Below, one piece after another: positions 36,154-45,579 of a stretch of DNA of 64,000 nt. Under the pieces are notes generated by a model. That model had not been told where the DNA came from. It worked only from the letters and a program-made list of their open reading frames with translations, and did not search any database. Within the stretch, counting starts at the first letter, position 1. Each line of letters begins with the position of its first letter. A program made the translations under genes and the position numbers. The stretch comes from Pseudoalteromonas sp. GCY (GTDB taxonomy: Bacteria; Pseudomonadota; Gammaproteobacteria; Enterobacterales; Alteromonadaceae): assembly GCF_016695175.1 (NCBI RefSeq), contig NZ_CP068023.1, forward strand, positions 670,501 through 734,500. Reading direction: 5' to 3'.

Positions 36154-37773
36154 CTAGGAACCTGCGGTTTTAAAGTCTATCTTAACTTGGTTTTCTTGCA
36201 GCGTTGCAGAGCAAGGGGGATAACTGCGGGTTGTTTTATACACGCGGTCAAAGATATGGATTTCAACCCCTGAATGAAGCGCTTTATTTGCTGCAAGCTT
36301 AGTGTTCTCGAGTAGATCGTGTAAGTCGTGATCAAGCTGGCTGAGTTTTTGCTCAAGGTGCTCGGCTTGTTGGCAGTAGTGCATTTGTGTTGCGCCAATT
36401 TTAGTTTTGAGTTGTTGCTTTTTAGCGGCGTCTTTTACTAACTCTGCTTTTTCAATCGCTTGCTGTAGTTGATCTAAAGAATCATTGGTAGCGGCAACTT
36501 CTTTGAAGAGGGTATCGGTTTCTTGGGTGATTTTAAGACCTTTGCGTGCCAGATAAATCATCATCTTAGCACCAGACTCACTGCCAATCTCTCCCGCAAC
36601 CACCATTTGCGCATCTATGATTGAGCCACCTATCAACTTGCCATTTGGATGATCGCCAGTGCCAACTTGTATCAGCTTTTGCGCTTTAATATCGCAGTGG
36701 TTACTTTGCTTATTGATAATAATGTTATCGCCTTCAAGGTAAGTATATTGTCCATGGGCAATCTCAATATTGCCCTTGGCGATAAGTTTGCAGGTTAAGC
36801 CTTGCTCATTATTTTGATGGTCGACATGGCCGATAACGCCACCTCGCACCTCAATATGACCACCAGCGATAAGTTCCCCAGATTCCACTGTGCCGAGCAC
36901 TGTGATATCGCCTTGTGCGGTTACGTGCATACCCGGCTCCACATTATGGGTGACTATGACGCTGCCATTAAAGTCGACATGGCCACTTTTTACTGTGACG
37001 TCGGCAATCGTAAATACGTCATCCACGCGCATACCGTTGGCGATATCTGAGGGGCAACCTGCGATAGTTGCGATAAGCTCTAGTGGGTTGTTAGGGTTGA
37101 TCTCGGTGCCTTCACCTGCCATAAGCTGAAACGAGTCGCCGGGTTTTGCTTCAATACTCTCTCCGCTAACCGTAAAGCCTTCTTTACCTGGTGTTGCGGG
37201 CTTTTGAGTCACCAGTAAATCACCCGGTGCCACGCTTGCAAGCTTGCCAAAATCACGCATATCAACAGTGCCATCTTCACGCATTCTTGGCTGCTTGAGT
37301 CTCTCTTTTAAAGTTTGTACATGCGGCAGTAATTTTGCCGACTGACCGTCTTGTGGTGGTCGGCCTTGGGCGATTAACCCAGATGCCTCTTCACCAGGTG
37401 GAAGTTCAAATTGTTTGCGCAGGATATTTTCTAGGTAAGCTTGTTTATAACCACGGCTGACGCCTGCTTTAACAATGGCTTTTTTTGCTTCTTCTAATGA
37501 TACCGCTTTACCACCACGAGCCGTTTTAAGTTGCGCAAAGGCTTGCATTTTATCGTCACTTAAGGTGACTTTAAATTCGGCATCATGTTGTTTAGCAACG
37601 ACAATTTGGCTCTCTGGAAAGTCGCTTTGGAAGAAGGCATTAATCGAGTCGTGATCAATTTCGCAGTCGGCAAATTGCGACTTTTCAAGGGCTTCAATCA
37701 CAAACGCAGCACTCGGCGGTGAAGCAGACTTCACATCCATTAAGATATTGCCATTGTGCGCAAGCTTGAACAC
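36154..37773 (-). CDS. FapA/DUF342-family protein
   Basis: A 539-residue protein of the FapA (DUF342) family. Repeated right-handed beta-helix-like strands (about 255-400, with HVTAQGDITVLGTVESGELIAGGHIEVRGG) are typical. A coiled-coil-rich segment follows (about 430-500). In Vibrio, FapA relatives regulate glucose uptake and flagellar assembly; the role here is not known. The gene is alone on its strand between convergent mutM and the LysR regulator. Confidence 0.85.
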   Translation of the reverse strand: MFKLAHNGNILMDVKSASPPSAAFVIEALEKSQFADCEIDHDSINAFFQSDFPESQIVVAKQHDAEFKVTLSDDKMQAFAQLKTARGGKAVSLEEAKKAIVKAGVSRGYKQAYLENILRKQFELPPGEEASGLIAQGRPPQDGQSAKLLPHVQTLKERLKQPRMREDGTVDMRDFGKLASVAPGDLLVTQKPATPGKEGFTVSGESIEAKPGDSFQLMAGEGTEINPNNPLELIATIAGCPSDIANGMRVDDVFTIADVTVKSGHVDFNGSVIVTHNVEPGMHVTAQGDITVLGTVESGELIAGGHIEVRGGVIGHVDHQNNEQGLTCKLIAKGNIEIAHGQYTYLEGDNIIINKQSNHCDIKAQKLIQVGTGDHPNGKLIGGSIIDAQMVVAGEIGSESGAKMMIYLARKGLKITQETDTLFKEVAATNDSLDQLQQAIEKAELVKDAAKKQQLKTKIGATQMHYCQQAEHLEQKLSQLDHDLHDLLENTKLAANKALHSGVEIHIFDRVYKTTRSYPPCSATLQENQVKIDFKTAGS

Positions 37774-37937
37774 GATAACTGCCTCGTCGAATTTTTATCC
37801 TATAGTTTCAGCTTGCTAAATAAACATCAATTGGTCAAGTGCTTAGGCCAATTTTCTTACGTTAATATGGGTTAAGTTAAAAAACAGAAATAAATCGTGA
37901 TTTTCTAATACTTTCAGGTGAATAAAAATCAGCGTGC

Positions 37938-38831
37938 TTAAAAATGTGCGGGCTTATCACGCGCTTCTTGCAGCAGGATTTTAATTGCTTCAGGAACAAC
38001 CTTTTTCTGTGTTGAAATCGCATAAAAATACTCATAAATATTAGGTAGTTCCTGATATTGCTGTAGCACCCCTTGGGCTATTTCGTCTTTTACTACTACG
38101 GCAGGTAAAACGGCTACCGCGCCACTATCTCGTGCCAGTAGTCGCATCATCGCCATATCGTCGACCTCTGCCAAAATGTTGGGGAAATACTGATACTGAG
38201 CGCACAGCGCATTAAATGCGGTGCGTAAATCTGAGTTGGCAGGTGGCAAGATCCAGCGTGTTTTTTCAAAGCCTTGTGGAAATGGCGTGCTTGGCTTGAG
38301 GGCAGGCGGACCAATGATCGCCAGCGGTTGCTTGGCTACTAATTGGCACTGCCAATAGGGATCTGAAGTATCTAGGTTTATTGTTCGGTTGGTAAGCACT
38401 AAATCCAGCTCATAATTGGTTAAGCCGTTGAGTAGCTCTGAAATACTGCCTGACTTTAACTTAAATTGCACATCGCTACGCCGCATTAAAGGACTAATAA
38501 AAGCTTCTACAAAGTTACGTGATAACGTGGTCAACACCCCAATAGTCACATGGGTGGTTGACTGTACGCCTTTGCTTAGCAAGGCTTCGAGCTCTTGCCC
38601 CGTGGTAAAAATATCATCGGCATAGCTCAGCACCTTTTTACCCTGATCGGTAAGCATTAAGCTGCGGCCTACGCGCTCAAATAGCGATACTCCGACATTA
38701 TGTTCCAGCTGTTTGATTTGCGCCGAGAGCGCAGACTGCGAAACATGTAATTCTTTAGCTGCTTGCGTCAGGTTTCCGAGCTTGGCGACCTGCCAAAAGT
38801 AGTAAAGATGGTGATAATTAAGTCGGCTCAT
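37938..38831 (-). CDS. LysR-family regulator (NhaR-like), divergent from dabB
   Basis: A 297-residue LysR regulator. The winged HTH opens with NYHHLYYFWQVAKLGNLTQAAKELHVSQSALSAQIKQLE, which resembles NhaR in detail. The co-inducer domain follows. It diverges from the DAB inorganic-carbon genes with 107 bases between starts. Placement suggests that it controls dabBA, perhaps by sensing low CO2 or a sodium/pH signal. The assignment to LysR is certain; the signal is inferred. Confidence 0.88.
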   Translation of the reverse strand: MSRLNYHHLYYFWQVAKLGNLTQAAKELHVSQSALSAQIKQLEHNVGVSLFERVGRSLMLTDQGKKVLSYADDIFTTGQELEALLSKGVQSTTHVTIGVLTTLSRNFVEAFISPLMRRSDVQFKLKSGSISELLNGLTNYELDLVLTNRTINLDTSDPYWQCQLVAKQPLAIIGPPALKPSTPFPQGFEKTRWILPPANSDLRTAFNALCAQYQYFPNILAEVDDMAMMRLLARDSGAVAVLPAVVVKDEIAQGVLQQYQELPNIYEYFYAISTQKKVVPEAIKILLQEARDKPAHF

Positions 38832-38854
38832 CTATGTATAAGTAAAACAGAACG

Positions 38855-38875
38855 AATAGTTAAATTATATCTATT
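38855..38875. promoter_or_regulatory. Candidate LysR operator between lysR and dabB
   Basis: Arms AATAG (38855-38859) and CTATT (38871-38875) separated by 11 bases, an interrupted dyad of the size LysR proteins bind. It lies 24 bases before the regulator's start and 64 before dabB. A single short dyad in AT-rich DNA is weak evidence. Confidence 0.4.
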
Positions 38876-38938
38876 TTTATTAAATTAAAAAGGTTGGAAT
38901 AATGACTTAATTCAAGACTTAGGTGAGAAGCATAGAAA

Positions 38939-40510
38939 GTGATGATTAATATCTTAGTGGTGTTGTTGCTATTACACTTTTTGATTGCTGCGTCTTTCAT
39001 GAGCAAAGCGTCTCGTCGTAACGCTGGGTTGTTTCGTATCGCGAACGGTTTTGCCATCGGAGTGGCAATTTGTATCGCTCTTGGCTGGGGGAGTTGGGCG
39101 ACGCAAGGTGATATTGCCAGTAGCCTGTTTGAAATAAACTTTTTACGGCTTAGCGTGATGTCATTGATTGGCTTTATGAGCTTTATATTACTGCGTTACT
39201 CCATTCATTATTTACATGGTGAAAAACACCGAGGCCGTTATTTTCGCTATCTACTCACGACATTACTGAGTGTGACTATAGTGGTGCTCAGTAATCACCT
39301 AATCCTATTTTGGTTGGCTTGGGTCGGTATTAGTTTGAGCCTGCATCGTCTACTGCTGTTTTATCCTAACCGCCCGAGAGCGGCATTGGCCGCACACAAA
39401 AAGTTTATTTTGGCACGCTTGGCAGAAAGTGCATTGCTGGGGGCTTTTATTTGTATCTACCTCAGCACTGGCATGCTCCAGCTTAATGACATCACCGACT
39501 ATTACTTAACTCACTCAACGACACTGACTGTACTAGAGCAATCAGCAGCTGGCTTACTTGCAATTGTGGCGCTGATAAAGTGCGCGCAACTGCCAGTGCA
39601 TGGCTGGTTGATGCAAGTGGTTGAATCACCCACACCGGTAAGTGCTCTGCTGCATGCCGGGATCATTAATCTGGGTGGTTTTTTGGTGATGGTGTTTGGC
39701 CCTTTGATCTTACGCGTAGAAGCTGCGAAATGGCTGCTCTTGATTGTGGCAGGAGTAACGACATTATTGGCCGCGCTTATCATGACAACGCGGATCAGTT
39801 TAAAAGTGCGCTTGGCTTGGTCAACCTGTGCGCAAATGGGGCTGATGCTAGTGGAGTGTGCTTTGGGACTATATGAATTAGCGCTGCTGCATTTATTGGC
39901 CCATTCAGCCTACAAGGCTCACGCATTTTTAAACTCAAGCCAGTGGATCCATGAAGATTTGACTCGTCGCTTGAGCGACCAACTTGAGCCGCCTTTGTGG
40001 CAATGGCTTATTGCACTTGCCGTGGCGACCGGACTAACCACTGCAGCCGCAGTGGTAATTGAATATCAAGGTCCTATCAGTATTTGGGGGTTAATGGTTG
40101 GCGCTTTAACCGTGTGGCTAGCGCTGCGTTTTGAGGCGCAAGCCCCTAGTAGCTATTTTAGAATTATCACCGCAGCTGTTGTGTTGTTGGCAGCCTATAG
40201 TGCGCAAAAATGGCTATTGCACTTGGTGGTCGCGCTACCAAATGAGCTCAGGGCGCAAGCACTTGATGGTGCTGATATTTGGTTGCTCAGCCTAGTAGTG
40301 GTACTCATCGTAGTAAATTATCTGCTCTATTACCGCGCACATCTGGTAACAGTGCAAAAACTCTCTCGGGTGTTGTATGCCGGGCTGTATTTAGACGAGT
40401 GGATGACGCGGTTAACCATATTACTTTGGCCTGTCCATTTGCCAAGTATTAAAAAGCAGAAACACCTAGCCATTCATCGCTATGCTGCAGGGCACGAGGA
40501 GCAGAAGTAA
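38939..40510 (+). CDS. dabB: DAB inorganic-carbon transporter, membrane subunit DabB
   Basis: A 523-residue proton-channel-like membrane protein related to NuoL/MrpA, the membrane half of DAB (DABs accumulate bicarbonate). About fourteen hydrophobic helices. Mrp/Nuo signatures: a conserved Lys in the SALLHAGIINLGGFLVM block and HLLAHSAYKAHAFLNS. GTG at 38939 and ATG at 38942 are both possible starts; a GAGAAG site lies at 38925-38930. Its stop overlaps the dabA start by one base (TAATG), so the two are translationally coupled. Confidence 0.88.
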   Translation: MMINILVVLLLLHFLIAASFMSKASRRNAGLFRIANGFAIGVAICIALGWGSWATQGDIASSLFEINFLRLSVMSLIGFMSFILLRYSIHYLHGEKHRGRYFRYLLTTLLSVTIVVLSNHLILFWLAWVGISLSLHRLLLFYPNRPRAALAAHKKFILARLAESALLGAFICIYLSTGMLQLNDITDYYLTHSTTLTVLEQSAAGLLAIVALIKCAQLPVHGWLMQVVESPTPVSALLHAGIINLGGFLVMVFGPLILRVEAAKWLLLIVAGVTTLLAALIMTTRISLKVRLAWSTCAQMGLMLVECALGLYELALLHLLAHSAYKAHAFLNSSQWIHEDLTRRLSDQLEPPLWQWLIALAVATGLTTAAAVVIEYQGPISIWGLMVGALTVWLALRFEAQAPSSYFRIITAAVVLLAAYSAQKWLLHLVVALPNELRAQALDGADIWLLSLVVVLIVVNYLLYYRAHLVTVQKLSRVLYAGLYLDEWMTRLTILLWPVHLPSIKKQKHLAIHRYAAGHEEQK

Positions 40511-42942
40511 TGATAGACACACAAGACAACAAACAGACTCATCTATCCAAGCCGCAACAGCAACAACTCCTGAGCGCTGAAACACGCATTGCGCCAACTT
40601 GGCCGCTCGATCAATTGATCGCAGTGAATCCATTTTGGGGAATGCGCGATCTGCCTTTTGATGCTGTGGTCAATAAAATGAGTGCATTGGCACAGGTTAG
40701 AATGCTGATGCCCGTAGCATTTTATCTTGAAAAATGGCAGCAAGAGGCGATTTCAGAGCAAGCCTTGCAGCAATCTGCGGCGCATTACGCGGTGGAACGC
40801 AGCACCAATGCGCTACTCAATTGGCTCAAAAAAAGTCACTGCGGCGAGTTGCCACATTGGCATACATTAGCGGATCTGCTTGACCGTTATCGCTCTGAGC
40901 ATAAGATGCCATGGCAAGAGGAGATCAGCCACCAAATTAGCCAATTTTGCGCCGCGCATTATCAGCAGGTGCAGCCTATTCTCAAACAAACCCAAGGTGA
41001 AGATAGACTCTGTTTGTATCGTCACTGGCATGAAACCGTATCACGAGATTTGGGAATAAGCATCGTCATGGGGGAGTCGGGTTTAGTGGATTACTTTAAG
41101 GCTTTGCCAACGTCTCCTGAATCTTTAATTGCACTTGCTGTCGACACCTTAGGGATTGGTTTTAATGAGCTGAGTGATTATGCGCACATGCTACTGTTAG
41201 ACATTAATGGTTGGGCATCTTGGGCGGCTTATGAACGCTGGCAAGCAGATCTTTCCCAGCATCCGGCTTCCGATATGCGTGCGCTATTGGCCATTCGAAT
41301 GGCGTGGGAGCTGGTGATTTGGCGTTATGTAAGTGAGCGTCATCCAACGACCTTTACCCGTATTCAATACCATTGGAACAAGCAAAAGCTGCAACTTGCT
41401 GAGATTGTGCTTGAGCATAAAAAGGCATTGTTGCCGCGACTGGTATTTCAGCGGGCACTCGAGCTCAGTTATCAAGCCACTTTAGTGGGGCAGCTAAAGG
41501 CTCAGAAGGTAAAATCTGAGGGTGCTCGTGAGCAAGCTACACCGACCTTACAAGCGGCTTTTTGTATTGATGTGCGCTCAGAGGTGATCCGCCGCGCGCT
41601 AGAAGCTCAAAACGCAGGTATTCAAACCCTAGGCTATGCTGGCTTTTTTGGCCTACCGATTGATTATCATGCGATTAACTGCCGTTTTAGTCGGCCACAG
41701 TTACCCGGATTATTAAAAGCACCAATCACCGCAATACAAACGCCCGCACCCCAGCACCTAGCTACAAAACGCCAGCAAGCTGGCCGTTGGCATAGCTGGT
41801 CTCACTCCGCTGCGGCTTCATTTTCGATGGTGGAGTCGATGGGGATGAGTTACTTTTATCAGTTATTTAGCAAAGTGTTTTCACTACAAAAAACTCAGCA
41901 TCCCGTCGATAGCCATATTGATTCAAGGAAGTGGCAATTAAAACAAGGTGAACACGAAGTCTCTATTTTGGAGCAAGCTAAACTCGCAGCTGGCATAGTA
42001 AAAGGGATGGGACTGACGGAATTTGCTGATACAGTCCTATTGGTTGGCCACGGAGCGCATACCACCAATAATTTACATGAGGCTGGGCTGCAATGTGGTG
42101 CATGTGGCGGCCAGTCGGGAGAAGTGAATGTTAAAGTACTCGCGCAACTTCTTAACGACCAAGCGGTACGCGCAGAATTAATCGCGCTAGGCATCGCTAT
42201 TCCGCCGCAAACGCGGTTTGTTGCAGCGCTACATAATACAACCACTGAAACAATAACCCCCTATGGTGAAATAGATACAGAGATAACCCGCTGGTTAAAG
42301 CAGGCATCGCATCTGGCTCGAGTAGAGCGCGCTCATACGCTTGCGATAACTGGTAAAGAGTTATCCGTACAGCAGTTGGAGCAGCAATTTATAGCCCGTA
42401 CTAAAGATTGGTCTCAAGTCAGGCCGGAATGGGGCCTTGCCAACAATGCGGCATTTGTGGTCGCGCCGAGACAAGTTACGCAGGGAGTTGACTTGCAAGG
42501 TCGAGTCTTTTTGCACGAATACAGCGCTGCGCAAGACCAAGACTTTAGTCAATTAACCGCTATTTTAACCGCCCCAATGCTCGTCACTAACTGGATCAAT
42601 ATGCAATATAACGCTTCCGTAACCGATACTCACAAATACGGCAGTGGTAACAAGGTGTTGCACAATGTAGTGGGGGGCAGAATTGGGGTGTTTGAAGGCA
42701 ATGGCGGAGATTTGCGAATTGGCCTGCCAATGCAATCCGTTCACAACGGTGAAAAATGGATGCATACCCCACAACGTTTGAGCGTAATTGTACAAGCACC
42801 AACCGAAGCGCTAGAGCAAATCATGGCAGCACACCCTGTTGTAAAGCAATTGGTAGAAAACGAGTGGCTTTATCTTCTGTCTATTTCGCCTAATTGTAAC
42901 GAAGTTAGACGATTTGATAACAGTAAGTGGGAACTTCTTTGA
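40510..42942 (+). CDS. dabA: DAB inorganic-carbon transporter, carbonic-anhydrase-like DabA
   Basis: An 810-residue cytoplasmic protein of the UPF0753/DUF2309 family. DabA is a beta-carbonic-anhydrase-like zinc protein that pairs with DabB to hydrate CO2 vectorially. Zinc-site motifs are present: CIDVRSE (Cys-x-Asp), VGHGAH (His) and LQCGACGG (Cys). Length is normal for the family. The start overlaps dabB's stop. An active DAB in a heterotroph would supply bicarbonate for carboxylations at low CO2. Confidence 0.9.
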   Translation: MIDTQDNKQTHLSKPQQQQLLSAETRIAPTWPLDQLIAVNPFWGMRDLPFDAVVNKMSALAQVRMLMPVAFYLEKWQQEAISEQALQQSAAHYAVERSTNALLNWLKKSHCGELPHWHTLADLLDRYRSEHKMPWQEEISHQISQFCAAHYQQVQPILKQTQGEDRLCLYRHWHETVSRDLGISIVMGESGLVDYFKALPTSPESLIALAVDTLGIGFNELSDYAHMLLLDINGWASWAAYERWQADLSQHPASDMRALLAIRMAWELVIWRYVSERHPTTFTRIQYHWNKQKLQLAEIVLEHKKALLPRLVFQRALELSYQATLVGQLKAQKVKSEGAREQATPTLQAAFCIDVRSEVIRRALEAQNAGIQTLGYAGFFGLPIDYHAINCRFSRPQLPGLLKAPITAIQTPAPQHLATKRQQAGRWHSWSHSAAASFSMVESMGMSYFYQLFSKVFSLQKTQHPVDSHIDSRKWQLKQGEHEVSILEQAKLAAGIVKGMGLTEFADTVLLVGHGAHTTNNLHEAGLQCGACGGQSGEVNVKVLAQLLNDQAVRAELIALGIAIPPQTRFVAALHNTTTETITPYGEIDTEITRWLKQASHLARVERAHTLAITGKELSVQQLEQQFIARTKDWSQVRPEWGLANNAAFVVAPRQVTQGVDLQGRVFLHEYSAAQDQDFSQLTAILTAPMLVTNWINMQYNASVTDTHKYGSGNKVLHNVVGGRIGVFEGNGGDLRIGLPMQSVHNGEKWMHTPQRLSVIVQAPTEALEQIMAAHPVVKQLVENEWLYLLSISPNCNEVRRFDNSKWELL

Positions 42943-43079
42943 ATTCAAACGAAACTCGTTGCAACTTAACAAGTTATTGTGCAGAGTATTGCAGAAATTA
43001 AAAGGTGTTGCTGGACGCTGCGTAAACTAGACGACCCCCTAGCCACCGACATTGGACTGTTTATACAAGGAGGCTGCTA

Positions 43080-44963
43080 GTGGCTTTTGATTATGGCTCT
43101 ATTGATTTAGGGCTTAAAAACCCATTTAAAACGGAAGGTAAAATCACTGCAATTCGCGGTGCAATACAAACTATTGTTGGAATTGCATTACTGGTGATTG
43201 CCGCCAGCTCAGTTAAGAGCGATGCGGGTATGGGTTGGATCATCATGCTATTTGGCATGTTGATTTTAGGCCTTGGGATCACTTCTCTTGCAAAAGGAAT
43301 ATATGCAACGCTGCGCTTTTTTGTGGGTCGTAATCATCCCACCTCTTTAGCTTATAACTTCAGTAAATCAGAAACTTCAACTGCCCAGCAAGAAAAGGCT
43401 GATGTGGCTTACCGTGCTAAAACGCTGGAAGAAATGTTGATTGGCCGAAAGAACAGCACGTTTGTAGAACCGAAAGGCTTCTTATCGCGTTTGCTTCACA
43501 GCATTGCACCTAAATTACTTTTTCTCCCTTACCCTATCAGAAATATGAGCCAACGCTTATTTGGTGCATGGGTGAGTACATTAACCGCACTTGTGCTTTA
43601 TGGTGTGGTGGCGTTTGTATCGCTTTCGGGCTTTGCAGGTGATGCTGGGGAGCTTACTTTTCCAATCTATAGCACCTTATTGATGATATATATTTTGTCA
43701 TGTTGGTATAGCGCGGCTAAACCGATTTCACGCAAAGCGGAACATGCCATTGAATCTTTGGGGAGCGCGACCCTCACTAAAGTGATTTCGCTCTCTTTTG
43801 TGCTACCAATCCTGATTGGCTTAACCTTGTCTTACATCATGGATGAAGGAAAGTTAAGTAAAGCCGATATTGAGCTCTTTTTTGCGCCCTTACCTAGTCT
43901 TCACACTTGGGCTTATCTCACGGGCGTTATCGTGCTTGCACTTGGCTGTAGCGCCATTATTGCTGTTATGCTTAAAGCGCGTTTAGACAAAGTAAACCCA
44001 GTGGTTGAAGTGTCTGAGTTAAGAGAAAACTGGCAAGAATCAGTACATCCAAACGAGATATTTATTAACCTAGACAACTTGGTAATGGCTAATCGCCGTT
44101 ATAAAGAAGTACCAAACCGGGTTTATCGTGAGCTAGATCCCAGCTTGCAAGAACAAGTTGATGGTAAAGGTGGTTTTAAAGGCGAAATGATCCAAGAAGT
44201 ACAACCTAAAGTTCTACCCCTAGATTTAGGTAAATCATTTGAACGCTCTAGGTTTTTATCCTTACTTGGCGGTAACTTGCTACTACTCGTGACACTTGGA
44301 TTAAGCGTCTTTTTTGCTTATGCCGTAGTAGATATTTACCACTATGTAACGAGCGCCAATATCAGTAATTTTTCTAGTGCCTTCAGCGAAGAAAACATTG
44401 CGTCATTCAGCGCCGTTGTGATGGTAGCCGCACATATACTGCTAAGTGGCTTATTGATTAAATCGTTTGCGTCAATGTTAACCAATGCTGCACACGTATT
44501 CTATGCCGAGATGCAGTTTGAATCTCTGCTGGTTTATTTTAAGTGTGAAGGGACATTTACTGAGTCTAAAATATCAACAGGTACTGGCATTCACGATTCC
44601 ACACGCTCTGAAAATACGCTAGTGCGCAGCAGTATTACCCCTTGGATAGTGGTGTCGAGAATTGTATCAACGACCTTCGCTGCAACGGGCATGAAAAACC
44701 TAGAGCACCCAAGACATATTTTAGAAATGCATAAAGACGATGCACAGCTAAGCGACATCCGTAAAGATGTGATTAGCTTCTTAAAAGATCGGGAGTCCAT
44801 CGCCGCAATTACCAGCGAGCGTGATTTAGGCAATGCCTCACAAGTGTACCAACTCAACCAGCAAACGAGAGCAGTGGACCAAAACCATCAACTGCGTGCA
44901 AGTAGTGATGAAGCTGGTGCTTATCTACGCCGAGAAGAAGCACTCGAAAACAAAGAAGAGTAA
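43080..44963 (+). CDS. Large multi-helix membrane protein of unknown function
   Basis: A 627-residue inner-membrane protein that I do not recognise. Hydrophobic segments lie at about 25-45, 50-72, 165-190, 200-215, 235-255, 275-300, 395-420 and 440-465. The C-terminal 150 residues are soluble and charged, with a VYQLNQQTR-AVDQNHQLR region that could be coiled. The GTG start has a perfect AAGGAGG site 7 bases away (43066-43072), so translation should be strong. It follows dabA by 137 bases but no terminator is seen between them. A link to DAB or to unrelated membrane function cannot be decided. Confidence 0.7.
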   Translation: MAFDYGSIDLGLKNPFKTEGKITAIRGAIQTIVGIALLVIAASSVKSDAGMGWIIMLFGMLILGLGITSLAKGIYATLRFFVGRNHPTSLAYNFSKSETSTAQQEKADVAYRAKTLEEMLIGRKNSTFVEPKGFLSRLLHSIAPKLLFLPYPIRNMSQRLFGAWVSTLTALVLYGVVAFVSLSGFAGDAGELTFPIYSTLLMIYILSCWYSAAKPISRKAEHAIESLGSATLTKVISLSFVLPILIGLTLSYIMDEGKLSKADIELFFAPLPSLHTWAYLTGVIVLALGCSAIIAVMLKARLDKVNPVVEVSELRENWQESVHPNEIFINLDNLVMANRRYKEVPNRVYRELDPSLQEQVDGKGGFKGEMIQEVQPKVLPLDLGKSFERSRFLSLLGGNLLLLVTLGLSVFFAYAVVDIYHYVTSANISNFSSAFSEENIASFSAVVMVAAHILLSGLLIKSFASMLTNAAHVFYAEMQFESLLVYFKCEGTFTESKISTGTGIHDSTRSENTLVRSSITPWIVVSRIVSTTFAATGMKNLEHPRHILEMHKDDAQLSDIRKDVISFLKDRESIAAITSERDLGNASQVYQLNQQTRAVDQNHQLRASSDEAGAYLRREEALENKEE

Positions 44964-44971
44964 CAGACAAA

Positions 44972-44989
44972 TGCCACCCTCGGGTGGCA
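44972..44989 (+). terminator. Hairpin after the 627-residue membrane protein
   Basis: Perfect arms TGCCACCC and GGGTGGCA separated by only TC, 8 bases after the stop. No T-tract follows, so it is a weak terminator candidate or an mRNA-end stabiliser. The 300 bases beyond it up to the hipB control region contain no gene I can support. Confidence 0.5.
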
Positions 44990-45215
44990 ATCTAAACATT
45001 TAAAAACTCAAAAACTTACTGAAAAGAAACCGCTCAAAAATGCCTGTTTTCCCACCAAACTGCCCACCACTTGTCTATGGCTTTTACTAAATCCTAGTGG
45101 TGCTTCTTGGCTATGACTACGGAAAAACAGTGCCGTTTTTATGCTGCTGTTAGGACTTAAAAATAGAAGTTTTGAAGGGCTTTATCGAGTGAACTTTCAG
45201 CATCTCACCCATCAA

Positions 45216-45233
45216 TGGATATGATAGTATCCA
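45216..45233. promoter_or_regulatory. HipB-type operator 1
   Basis: TGGATATGATAGTATCCA: perfect TGGATA / TATCCA arms around 6 bases. E. coli HipB also binds TATCC/GGATA dyads. A second, near-identical site lies 41 bases downstream. Confidence 0.7.
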
Positions 45234-45251
45234 CTTTTGGTTTTATTTCGC

Positions 45252-45257
45252 TATAAT
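45252..45257 (+). promoter_or_regulatory. -10 element of hipBA promoter
   Basis: Consensus TATAAT placed between the two operators, 32 bases before the hipB start. The expected -35 position falls at operator 1 (45229-45234), where the match is poor, so HipB bound at either site would block RNA polymerase. Confidence 0.55.
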
Positions 45258-45274
45258 AGATATAACTGTATCCA
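45257..45274. promoter_or_regulatory. HipB-type operator 2
   Basis: TAGATATAACTGTATCCA: arms TAGATA / TATCCA with a 6-base centre, one mismatch from site 1. It overlaps the last base of the -10 element and the presumed transcription start. Confidence 0.65.
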
Positions 45275-45288
45275 TTTGGTCTTTGCGA

Positions 45289-45579
45289 ATGAATTTTACC
45301 TTACTTGATGATACCGATGTAAGCCAAGCTTATGCGGCTTATTTGCGTGAGTTACGAAAGCAGGCAAAATTGTCACGATCTGCATTGGCTGAGCGAAGCT
45401 GCGTACCTGCGGCCACCATTAAGAAGTTTGAGTTGACCGGGCAAATTTCATTTCGCCAATTGCTGTTGCTATGGCAGACCCTCGATTCATTGGATAGGCT
45501 TTATCAGCTCACACAACCTAGCAAAGAACGCGCTGCTATACCCACGAGTATTGATGAGGTGCTAAAAGATGAGTTTTAA
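45289..45579 (+). CDS. hipB: HipB-like antitoxin, XRE-family HTH
   Basis: A 96-residue DNA-binding antitoxin from ATG 45289. The HTH is in YLRELRKQAKLSRSALAERSCVPAATIKKFE (about 18-48), with a C-terminal tail (STSIDEVLKDEF) that overlaps the hipA start. The gene overlaps hipA by 11 bases, the typical antitoxin-first arrangement. It should bind the two dyads upstream and repress its own operon. Confidence 0.85.
   Translation: MNFTLLDDTDVSQAYAAYLRELRKQAKLSRSALAERSCVPAATIKKFELTGQISFRQLLLLWQTLDSLDRLYQLTQPSKERAAIPTSIDEVLKDEF

Noticed and set aside
44972..44989. Strong terminator call
   Set aside because: The stem is perfect but the loop is only two bases and there is no T-tract; kept only as a weak hairpin.
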